From Endozoicomonas sp. SCSIO W0465 (GTDB lineage Bacteria; Pseudomonadota; Gammaproteobacteria; Pseudomonadales; Endozoicomonadaceae): DNA of 64,000 nucleotides. Shown in pieces: positions 34,801-43,486 of the stretch (its first letter is position 1; the number at the start of each line of letters is the position of its first letter). A program made the translations under genes and the position numbers. The notes under the pieces are model-generated. The model saw only the letters and a list, made by a program, of their open reading frames with translations. It was not told the origin of the DNA and ran no database searches. The stretch is taken from positions 4,938,001 through 5,002,000 of the forward strand of contig NZ_CP092417.1 in assembly GCF_023716865.1 (NCBI RefSeq). The letters run 5' to 3'.

Positions 34801-35966
34801 ATATTGGTGACCAGTGCCCGGTTGAGCGGCTTGTCCTTAACGGCCTCATCAATGCCCTGCCATCCCTCTTTCAGACAGCCCAGTTTCAGAAAAGCTTCCA
34901 CGTTCGCCTTTTCCGGTAAGCCTTTGCCATTACACATGGAAGAAATGTGGATGACCAGCGCCCGGTCGAGGGACCTGTCCTTAACGGCCTCATCAACGCC
35001 CTGCCATCCCTCTTTCAGGCAGCCAAGCCTCAGAAAAGCTTCCACTTTCGCCCTTTCCGGTAAGCCTTTGCCATTACACATGGAGGAAATGTGAGCAACC
35101 AGCGCCCGGTCGAGCGGCTGGTCCTTAACGGCCTCATCAATGCCCTGCCATCCCACTTTCAGGCAACCCAGCTTCAGGAAGGCTGCCACTTTCGCCTTTT
35201 CCGGTAAGCCTTTGCCATTGCACATGGAGGAAATCTGCTTTAAAAACGGGCTGGCAGCAATGGCTGCTACCTCCCCATCGTCCATGTGTGTTAACAGGGT
35301 TACACCTTTCTTGCTATGTAGCATGGTGGTTAAACTACCAGTGTTGTTCACCGTTTTGCCCACTGCCGAAAAGAATACGTTGGCTTTTTGAAAATACCCT
35401 GAACAAGTTTGATGTTCGGTAACCATATTGAATGGCTTAAGTTTTGCAAAGAGAGTCGGCAGGGGAGGGTTGCCTCTATTCATGGATAGCTGAATACCCC
35501 TTTGCTCCAGCGTTTTCAGTAGTGTGCTGACGTTGGAAAGTACGGTTTTGACGCCCGGGTGACTCAGGGATGGCATGATTTGATGTTGATGAATAACACT
35601 AAACTTTGCGATTATTTCACTGTAATCCGGGTCAATGTCCATCGGCTGTGGGTGAACAATAACCGCAGGGCGTGAGGCACTGACTTCATGGCCCATCATT
35701 GGTAACGTTGAGTCCCGCCCAGTTGATGCTGATGTACCATTTTGTCCGGTATCCACACGTTGCCGACACCTGCGTTTTTTCGGAGGCTGTTTGGATTCGC
35801 AAAACCCGAGCCTGAAAGCCTCTTGAGCTGGCCTGTTTTTATCAACGGGCTGGGCCCTATGCCCCGAGAAATAACGCTTTCTGTTGTTGTCCGGTAATGA
35901 TTCCATAGCAGCAACGGTAGCAGTGGAAGTGGTGACAACAGAGTGGTTTGATGCGGGTGTTGACAT
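31830..35966 (-). CDS. G8: complete repeat-SET protein (18 repeats), predicted nucleus-targeted lysine methyltransferase
   Basis: This is the only complete undamaged copy, 1378 residues from the ATG at 35966. Residues 1-28 are Ser/Thr-rich. PPKKRRCRQR at 61-70 matches a monopartite nuclear localisation signal. Residues 110-244 form a conserved pre-repeat region ending in FLKQ. Residues 245-1108 are 18 repeats of 48 residues, followed by a 22-residue half repeat. Residues 1137-1146 read DDEIIFIKEE. The SET domain spans about 1232-1362, with VVARRDIS and GHYAGK (about 1242-1260), GNITSLINAFS (1300-1310), QNVSF (1322-1326) and IDYGEQYW. The Asn of the usual NHSC motif is kept, but its His is Ala; Y1356 is the likely catalytic Tyr. 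SET domains transfer methyl groups from S-adenosylmethionine to lysine. The host-nuclear location and histone substrate are inferred. The frame also extends 34 codons upstream, to 36068. Confidence 0.92.
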   Translation of the reverse strand: MSTPASNHSVVTTSTATVAAMESLPDNNRKRYFSGHRAQPVDKNRPAQEAFRLGFCESKQPPKKRRCRQRVDTGQNGTSASTGRDSTLPMMGHEVSASRPAVIVHPQPMDIDPDYSEIIAKFSVIHQHQIMPSLSHPGVKTVLSNVSTLLKTLEQRGIQLSMNRGNPPLPTLFAKLKPFNMVTEHQTCSGYFQKANVFFSAVGKTVNNTGSLTTMLHSKKGVTLLTHMDDGEVAAIAASPFLKQISSMCNGKGLPEKAKVAAFLKLGCLKVGWQGIDEAVKDQPLDRALVAHISSMCNGKGLPERAKVEAFLRLGCLKEGWQGVDEAVKDRSLDRALVIHISSMCNGKGLPEKANVEAFLKLGCLKEGWQGIDEAVKDKPLNRALVTNISSMSSGRGLPEKANVEAFLKLGCLKEGWQGIDEAVKDQPLDRALVTNISSMCHAKGLPEKAKVESFLKLSCLKAGWQGVDEAVKDKPLDRVLVTCISSMVSGKGLPEKATVEAFLKLGCLKEGWQGNDGAVKDKPLDRALLNNISSMYSCKGLPEKAKVETFLKLWCLREGWQGNDKAVRNQPLDRTLVTHISSMSSGKSFPEKAKVEAFLTLGCLKQGWQGSDEAVKNQPLDRTLVTNISSMCHGRGFPEKAKVEAFLNLGCLKQGWQGIDEAVKDQPLDRTLVTHISSMCNGKGLPEKAKVEAFLRLVCLKVGWQGIDEVVMDQPIDRTLVTSISSMCHGKGLPEKEKMVAFLKLECLKKGWQGIDEAVRDQPLDRVLVTHISSMCHGKGLPEKARVEAFLTLGCLKQEWQGIDEAVKHKPLDRALVTHISSMCNGKGLPEKVKVEAFLTLGCLKKGWQGIDEAVRDKPIDRALVTHISSMCNGKGLPEKVKVEAFLTLGCLKKGWQGIDEAVRDKPIDRALVTNISSIFSGKGIPEKAKVEAFLKLGCLKEGWQGIDEAVKDQPLNQALVTHISSMCNSKGLPEGAKVTAFLKLACLKEGWQGIDEAVRDRPLDRALVTNISSICHGKGLPEKAKVEAFLKLDCLKEGWQGIDEAVKDRPLDRALVTHISSMCHGKGLPEKAKVEAFLKLDCLKEGWQGIDEAVKGKPLNRALITSISSMCNGKGFPEKATVKAILKQRSENTRDDEIIFIKEETTDLTSLPHRINDQAPLWMAEPSVKREVGDSRQRHTTFFSQIDIPNDRSIRKNINESIAKYQALDDEQRAQYLQERMSVQKHDGSIFSELKGQEEVVARRDISQWELLGHYAGKQYHDNTYQQGARVMSAALANIDRYSFAPVHGVFISGYRQGNITSLINAFSTYSDKEKNSPEQNVSFLRHRNQQGQWMVFIIAIKSIPANEILWIDYGEQYWQAARAPIAISDDNSEAL
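32643..35234 (-). repeat. 18 tandem 144-bp (48-residue) repeats of G8
   Basis: The consensus runs ISSM-x-x-GKGLPEKAKVEAF, then LKLGCLKEGWQGIDEAV, then KDQPLDRALVTH. Positions 5, 6, 23, 27, 32, 39, 44 and 48 vary most; the rest is nearly fixed. Position 6, in order, is NNNSHSSSHNHHNNSNHH. Two helices with Gly/Pro-containing turns are likely, suggesting an alpha-solenoid. The segment VTHISSMCHGKGLPEKA superficially resembles a PPR helix pair (VTYN...LC...G), but 48 residues is too long for PPR, TPR or TALE units. The same unit fills the middle of all 16 genes. Confidence 0.92.
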
Positions 35967-36179
35967 AAGAGATACAATTATTTTTATCTGATCGGTCAGT
36001 TTATGCCTTCGTAGCACATTGATAATGACCGGATAAACCCGAGATAGTTCAACGAACTTCATGGGCATTCAGCAGGCTGAAAATATAAGGAAACTGTAGT
36101 ACAAAATACAGTCCCTGCCGGTATGGATTTATAGATCAAGTCGATCAGACAGTGTATATAGTTTCAAATGGTCAACTAC

Positions 36180-39100
36180 TTATAAAGCTTCAGAGTTATC
36201 GTCAGAGATTGCTATAGGCGCTCGTGCTGCCTGCCAGTATTGTTCCCCATAATCAATCCACAGGCTTTCATTCGCGGGTATGGGTTTTATCGCGATAATA
36301 AACACCATCCACTGACCTTGCTGATTCCTGTGCCTCAGGAACGAAACATTTTGTTCCGGGGAATTTTTTTCCTTATCAGAGTAAGTACTAAAAGCATTGA
36401 TCAACGACGTTATATTTCCCTGTCTGTACCCTGAGATGAAAACACCATGGGCAGGAGCGAAGCTATAGCTGTCAATATTGGCCAATGCAGCACCCATGAC
36501 ACGTGCTCCCTGTTGGTATGTGTTGTCATGGTATTGCTTACCTGCATAATGACCCAGCAGCTCCCATTGCAAAATATCCCTGCTGGCGACAACTTCTTCC
36601 TGACCTTTTAACTCACTGAAGATCGATCCATCGTGTTTTTGAACGGACATTCGCTCTTGTAAATACTGCTGTCTTTGCTCGTTATCCAGATCTTGATACT
36701 TGGCTATAGACTCATGAATACTTTTTCTGATCGATCTATCGTTTGGGATGTCGATCTGACTGAAGAAGGTTGTTTGTCTTTGCCTGCTGTCACCAACTTC
36801 CCTTTTGACAGACGGTTCTGCCGTCCATAATGGCGCCAGGTCATTAATACGATGAGGTAACGAGATTAAATCAGTTGCCTCTTCTTTTATAACAATTATC
36901 TCATCGTCACGAGTGTTTGCGGATCGCTGCTTCAGAAAGGCTTCTACTGTCGTTTTTTCCGGTATACCCTTACCATTATAAAAGGAGGAAATGCTGGTGA
37001 TCAGTGCCCGGTTAAGCGGCTTGCCCTTGACTGCCTCATCAATGCCCTGCCATCCATCTCTCAAGCAACCCAGGCTCAGGAAAGCTTCCACTTTTGCCTT
37101 TTCCGGTAAACCTTTACCATGACACATGGAGGAAATGTGGGTGACTAGTGCCCGGTCGAGCGGCTGGTCCTTAACGACCTCGTAGTCGCCCTGCCATCCC
37201 TCTTTCAGGCACCCCAGCTTCAGGAAGGTTTCCACTTTCGCCTTTTCCGGTAAGCCTTTGCCAGACCTCATAGAGGAAATATTGGTGACCAGAGCCCGAT
37301 CAATCGGCTTATCCTTAACGGTCTCATCATTGCCCTGCCATCCCTTTTTCAGGCAGCCCAGTTTCAGGAAGGCTTCCATTTTTGCCTTTTCCGGTAAGCC
37401 TTTGCCATGACACATGGAGGAAATGTGGGCGACCAGTGTCCGGTCGAGCGGCTGGTCCTTAACGGCCTCATCAATGCCCTGCCATCCCTCTTTCAGGCAG
37501 CCCAGCTTCAGGAAGGCTTCCATTTTCGCCTTTTCCGGAAAGCCTTTACCAGAAAACATGGAGGAAATGTGGCTAACCAATGCCCGGTCGAGTGGCTGGT
37601 CCTTAACGGCCTCATCAATGCCCTGCCATCCCTCTTTCAAGCAGCCCAGCTTCACAAAGGCTTCTACTTTTGCCTTCTCCGGTAAGCCTTTGCCATGACA
37701 CATGGAGGAAACCTTGGTGACCAGTGTCCGGTCGAGCGGCTGGTCCTTAACGGCCTCATCAATGCCTTGCCATCCCACTTTCAGGCAGCCTAACTTCAGA
37801 AAGGCTACTACTTTCGCCTTTTCCGGTAAGCCTTTGCCATGACACATGGAAGAAATATTGCTGACCAGTGCCGGATCGAGCGGCATGTCCTTAACGGCCT
37901 CATCAATGCCCTGCCATCCCTCTCTCAAGCAGCACAGCTTCAGGAAAGCTTCCACTTTTGCCTTTTCCGGTAAGCCTTTACCAGAAGACATGGAGGAAAT
38001 GTGAGTAACCAGTGCCCGGTCGAGCGGCTGGTCCTTAACGGCCTCATCAATGCCCTGCCATCCCACTTTCAGGCAACCCAGCTTCAGGAAGGCTGTCACT
38101 TTGGCCTTTTCCGGTAAGCCTTTGCTATGACACATGGAGGAAATATTGCTGACCAGTGCCGGATCGAGCGGCTTGTCCCTAATGGCCTCATCAATGCCCG
38201 GCCACCCTCTCTCAAGCAGCACAGCTTCAGGAAAGTTTCCACTTTTGCCTTCTCCGGTAAGCCTTTACCAGAAGACATGGAGGAAATGTGGCTGACCAAT
38301 GCCCGGTCGAGAGGCTGGTCCTTAACGGCCCCATCAATGCCGTGCCATCCCTCTTTCAAGCAACTCAACTTCAGGAAGGCTTCAATTTTCGCCTTTTCCG
38401 GTAAGCCTTTGCCATGGCACATAGAGGAAATGCTGGTGACCAGTATCCGGTCAATCGGCTTGTCCTTAACAACCTCATCAACGCCCCGCCATCCCTCTTT
38501 CAGGCAGCCCAGCTTCAGAAAGGCCTCTACTTTTGCCTTCTCCGGTAAGCCTTTGCCATGAAACATGGAGGAAATCCTGGTGACCAGTACCCGGTCGAGC
38601 GGCTTTTCCTTAACGGCCTCATCAATGCCCTGCCATCCCTCTTTCAGTCAGCCCAGCTTCAGGAAGGCTTCCACTTTCGCCTTTTCTGGTAAGCCTCTAC
38701 CAGCAGACATAGAGGAAATATTAGCGATCAGCGCCCGATTGAGCGGCTTGTCCTTAATGTCCTCATCAGTGCCCTGCCATCCCTCTTTCAGGCAGCCCAG
38801 TTTCAGGAAAGCCTCCACTTTCGCATTTTCCGGTAAGCCTTTGCCATGACACATGGAGGAAATGTGAGTAACCAGTGCCCGGTCGAGCGGCTGGTCCTTA
38901 ACAGCCTCATCCATACCCTGCCATCCCTCTTTCAGGCACCCCAGCTTCAGGAAGGCTTCCACGTTCGCCTTTTCTGGTAAGCCTCTACCAGAAGACATAG
39001 AAGAAATATTGATGACCAGTGCCCGGTTGAGCGGCTGGTCCTTAACGGCCTCATCAATGCCCTGCCATCCCTCTTTCAGGCAGCCCAGCTTCAGAAATGC

Positions 39101-39886
39101 TTCCACTTTCGCCTTTTCCGGTAAGCCTTTGCCATTACACATGGAGGAAATCTGCTTTAAAAACGGGCTGGCAGCAATGGCTGCTACATCCCCATCGTCC
39201 ATGTGCGTTAACAGGGTGAAACTTTTCTTGCTATGTAGCATGCTGGTTAAACTACCAGTGTTGTTCACTGTTTTGCCCACCGCCGAAAAAAACACATTGG
39301 CTTTTTGAAAATACCCTGAACAAACCTGATGCTCGATAACCATATTGAATCGCTCAAGTTTTGCAAAGAGAGTGGGTAGGGGAGGGATCCCTCTGCTCAT
39401 GGATAGCTGAATACCCCTTTGCTCAAGCGTTTTCAGCAGTGTACTGACGTTGAAAAGTACGGTTTTGACGCCCGGGTGACTCCGGTACGGCATGATTTGA
39501 TGTTGATGAGTGACGCTAAACTTTGCGATGATTTCGAGGTAATCCGGTTCAATGTCCATCGGCTGTGGATGAACAATAACCACAGGGCGCGAGGCACTGA
39601 CTTTATGTTCCATCATTGGTAACGTTGAGTCCCGCCCTGTTGATGCTGATGTACCATTCTGTCCGGTATCCACACGTTGCCGACACCTGCGTTTTTTTGC
39701 AGGCTGTTTCGTTTCACATAACCGGGGTCTGAAAACCTCTTGAGTTCGCCTGTTTTTATCAACGGGTTGAATCCTATGTCCCGAAAAATAGCGCTTTCTG
39801 TTGTTGCCGCCCGGTAATGGTTCAGTAGCAGCAACGGTAGCAGTGGACGTTGTGACAACAGAGTGGTTTGATGCGGGTGTTGACAT
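36180..39886 (-). pseudogene. G9: repeat-SET family gene with a nonsense codon and a frameshift
   Basis: The start is the ATG at 39886 (MSTPASNHS...). The frame stops at 38648-38650, where the repeat Cys codon TGC (GCLK) has become TGA in repeat 4. The same frame resumes below it until a 1-nt deletion near 38203-38207 (GCCACCCTC where paralogs read GCCATCCCTC), after which another frame carries on to 36180. Correcting both gives 1235 residues and 15 repeats with a complete SET segment. Repeats around the break resemble those of G4, and the 3' repeats (RSGKG, CHGKG, FYNGKG) also follow G4 order. The upstream spacer is the short type. Confidence 0.87.
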
Positions 39887-39998
39887 AGGGGATACAATTA
39901 TTTTTATCTGATCGGTCGGTTTATGCCTTCATAGCACGTTGATAATGACCGGATAAACCCGAGATAGTTCAACGAACTTCATGGGCATGGTCAACTAC

Positions 39999-42900
39999 TT
40001 ATAAAGCTTCAGAGTTATCGTCAGAGATTGCTATAGGCGTTCGTGCCGCCTGCCAGTATTGTTCCCATAATCAATCCAAAGAATTTCATTAGCGGGTATG
40101 GGTTTTATCGCGATAATAAACACCATCCACTGACCTTGCTGATTCCTGTGCCTCAGGAACGAAACATTTTGTTCCGGGGAATTTTTTTCCTTATCAGAGT
40201 AAGTACTAAAAGCATTGATCAACGACGTTATATTTCCCTGTCGGTACCCTGAGAGGAAAACACCATGAGCAGGAGCGAAGCTATAGCTGTCAATATTGGC
40301 CAATGCAGCACCCATGACACGTGCTCCCTGTTGGTATGTGTTGTCATGGTATTGCTTACCTGCGTAATGACCCAGCAGCTCCCATTGTGAAATATCCCTG
40401 TTGGCGACGACCTCATCCTGACCTTTTAACTCACTAAAGATCGATCCATCATGTTTTTGAACGGACATTCGCTCTTGTAAATACTGCTCTCTTTGCTCGT
40501 CATCCAGAGCTTGATACTTTGCTATGGACTCATTAATGCTTTTTCTGATCGATCTGTCATTTGGTATGTCGATCTGACTAAAGAAGGTTGTTTGTCTTTG
40601 CCTGCTTTCACCGACTTCCCTTTTGACGGACGGTTCTGCCACCCATAATGGCGCCTGGTCATTAATACGATGAGGTAATGAGATTAAATCAGTTGCCTCT
40701 TCTTTTATAACAATTATCTCATCGTCACGAGTGTTTGCGGATCGCTGGTTCAGAAATACTTCTACTGTCGTATTTTCCGGTATACCTTTACCATTATAAA
40801 AGGAGGAAATGCTAGTGATCAGTGCCCAGTTAAGCGGCTGGTCCTGAACGGCCTCGTCATCGCCCTGCCATCCCTCTTTCAGGCAGCCCAGCTTCAGGAA
40901 GGCTTCCACTTTTGCCTTTTCCGGAAAGCCTTTGCCATGACACATGGAGGAAATGTGGGTAACCAGTGCCCGGTCGATCGGCTTGTCCTTAACGGCCTCG
41001 TAGTCGCCCTGCCATCCCTCTTTCAGGCAGCCTAACTTCATGAAGGCTTCCACTTTCGCCTTTTCCGGTAAGCCTTTGCCAGACGTCATAGAGGAAATAT
41101 TGGTGACCAGAGCCCGATCGATCGGCTTATCCTTAACGGCCTCATCATTGCCCTTCCATCCCTTTTTCAGGCAGCCCAGCTTCAGGAAGGCTTCTATTAT
41201 CGCCTTTTCCGGTAAACCTTTGCCAGAACACATAGAGGAAATGCTGGTGACCAGTGCCCGATGGAGCGGCTTGCCCTTAACAGCCTCATCACTGCCCTGC
41301 CATCCCTGTTTCAGGCAGCCCAGCTTCAGGAAGGCTTCCACTTTCACCTTTTCCGGTAAGCCTTTGCCATGACACATGGAGGAAATATTGCTGACCAGTG
41401 CCGGATCGAGCGGCTTGTCCTTAACGGCCTCATCAATGCCCGGCCATCCCTCTCTCAAGCAGCCCAGCTTCAGGAACGCTTCCACTTTTGCCTTTTCCGG
41501 TAAGCCTTTACCAGAAGACATGGAGGAAATGTGAGTAATCAGTACCCGGTCGAGCGGCTGGTCCTTAACGGCCTCATCAATGCCCAGCCATCCCACTTTC
41601 AGGCAACCCAGCTTCAGGAAGGCTGCCACTTTCGCCTTTTCCGGTAAGCCTTTGCCATTACACATGGAGGAAATGTGGGTGACCAGTGTCCGGTCAAGCG
41701 GCTGATCCTTAACGGCCTCATCACTGCCCTGCCATCCCCGTTTCAGGCAGCCCTGCTTCAGGAAGGCTTCCACGTTCGCCTTTTCCGGTAAGCCTCTGCC
41801 AGACACCATGGAGGAAATGCAGGTGACCAGTACCCGGTCGAGGGGCTTGTCCTTAACGGCCTCATCAACGCCCTGCCATCCAGCTTTCAGACAGCTGAGC
41901 TTCAGGAAAGATTCCACTTTCGCTTTTTCCGGTAAGCCTTTGGCATGGCACATGGAGGAAATGTTGGTGACCAGTGCCCGGTCGAGCGGCTGGTCCTTAA
42001 CGGCCTCATCAATACCCTGCCATCCCTCTTTCAGGCAGCCAAGCTTCAGGAAGGCTTCCACGTTCGCCTTTTCTGGTAAGCCTCTACCAGAAGACATAGA
42101 GGAAATATTGGTGACCAGTGCCCGGTTGAGCGGCTTGTCCTTAACGGCCTCATCAATGCCCTGCCATCCCTCTTTCAGACAGCCCAGTTTCAGAAAAGCT
42201 TCCACGTTCGCCTTTTCCGGTAAGCCTTTGCCATTACACATGGAAGAAATGTGGATGACCAGCGCCCGGTCGAGGGGCTTGTCCTTAACGGCCTCATCAA
42301 CGCCCTGCCACCCCTCTTTCAGGCAGCCAAGCCTCAGAAAAGCTTCCACTTTCGCCCTTTCCGGTAAGCCTTTGCCATTACACATGGAGGAAATGTGAGC
42401 AACCAGCGCCCGGTCGAGCGGCTGGTCCTTAACGGCCTCATCAATGCCCTGCCATCCCACTTTCAGGCAACCCAGCTTCAGGAAGGCTGCCACTTTCGCC
42501 TTTTCCGGTAAGCCTTTGCCATTGCACATGGAGGAAATCTGCTTTAAAAACGGGCTGGCAGCAATGGCTGCTACCTCCCCATCGTCCATGTGTGTTAACA
42601 GGGTTACACCTTTCTTGCTATGTAGCATGCTGGTTAAACTACCAGTGTTGTTCACCGTTTTGCCCACTGCCGAAAAGAATACGTTGGCTTTTTGAAAATA
42701 CCCTGAACACGTTTGATGTTCGGTAACCACATTGAATCGCTCAAGTTTTGAAAAAAGAGTCGGTAGGGGAGGGTTGCCTCTATTCATGGATAGCTGAATC
42801 CCCCTTTGCTCCAGCGTTTTCAGCAGTGTGCTGACGTTGGAAAGTACGGTTTTGACGCCCGGGTGACTCAGGGAAGGCAGGATTTGATGTTGATGAGTGA

Positions 42901-43273
42901 CGCTAAACTTTGCGATGATTTCTCGGTAATCCGGGTCAATGTCCATCGGCTGTGGGTGAACAATAACCGCAGGGCGCGAGGCACTGACTTCATGGCCCAT
43001 CATTGGTAACGTTGAGTCCCGCCCAGTTGATGCTGATGTGCCATTTTTTCCGGTATCCACACGTTGCCGACACCTGCGTTTTTTTGCAGGCTGTTTCGTT
43101 TCACATAACCGGGGTCTGAAAACCTCTTGAGTTCGCCTGTTTTTATCAACGGGTTGAATCCTATGTCCCGAGAAATAGCGCTTTCTGTTGTTGCCGCCCG
43201 GTAATGGTTCAGTAACAGCAACGGTAACAGTCGACGTGGTGACAACAGAGTGGTTTGATGCGGGTGTTGACAT
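39999..43273 (-). CDS. G10: repeat-SET family protein with an altered C-terminal tail
   Basis: The frame is open from the ATG at 43273 to 40031 (1080 residues, 12 repeats). It includes PAKKRRCRQR, the half repeat and the SET domain as far as WIDYG. A C-run of three at 40064-40066, where paralogs have four, then shifts the frame, replacing the terminal EQYW...SEAL by NNTGRRHERL and stopping at 40031 instead of the ancestral stop at 39999-40001. The catalytic Tyr of DYG is retained but the following EQYW is lost, so activity is uncertain. The first five repeats match those of G8 and then diverge at repeat 6, while the SET N-terminus (GQDEVVANRDIS) matches G4; the gene is a clear mosaic. The one-base change could be a sequencing error. 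Confidence 0.88.
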
Positions 43274-43486
43274 AAGGGATACAATTATTTTTATCTGATC
43301 GGTCAGTTTATGCCTTCATAGCACGTTGATAATGACCAGATAAACCCGACATAGTTCCACGAACTTCATGGGCATTCAGCAGGCTGAAAATATAAGGAAA
43401 CAGTAGTACAAAATACAGTCCCTGCCGGTATGGATTTATAGATCAAGTCGATCAGACAGTGTATATAGTTTCAAATGGTCAACTAC

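Noticed and set aside
33793..35094. Long open frame on the plus strand (433 codons) across the G8 repeats, with similar ones in all genes
   Set aside because: The 144-bp unit has no stop in that antisense frame, so openness is inherited by every copy. The translation mirrors the repeat and has no start signal or independent conservation.
32643..35234. CRISPR array
   Set aside because: The repeats are contiguous 144-bp coding units without spacers, in frame with a protein.
32643..35234. TAL effector, PPR or ankyrin repeats proper
   Set aside because: The unit is 48 residues and lacks the LTPEQVVAIAS core of TALEs, the 35-residue PPR length and the ankyrin TPLH motif. Only the overall layout and a short PPR-like stretch are similar.
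36000..36060. Sigma-70 promoter in the leader (TTGAAC with CATTAT)
   Set aside because: Each hexamer matches consensus at only four positions and the spacing is 19 bp; not strong enough to annotate.
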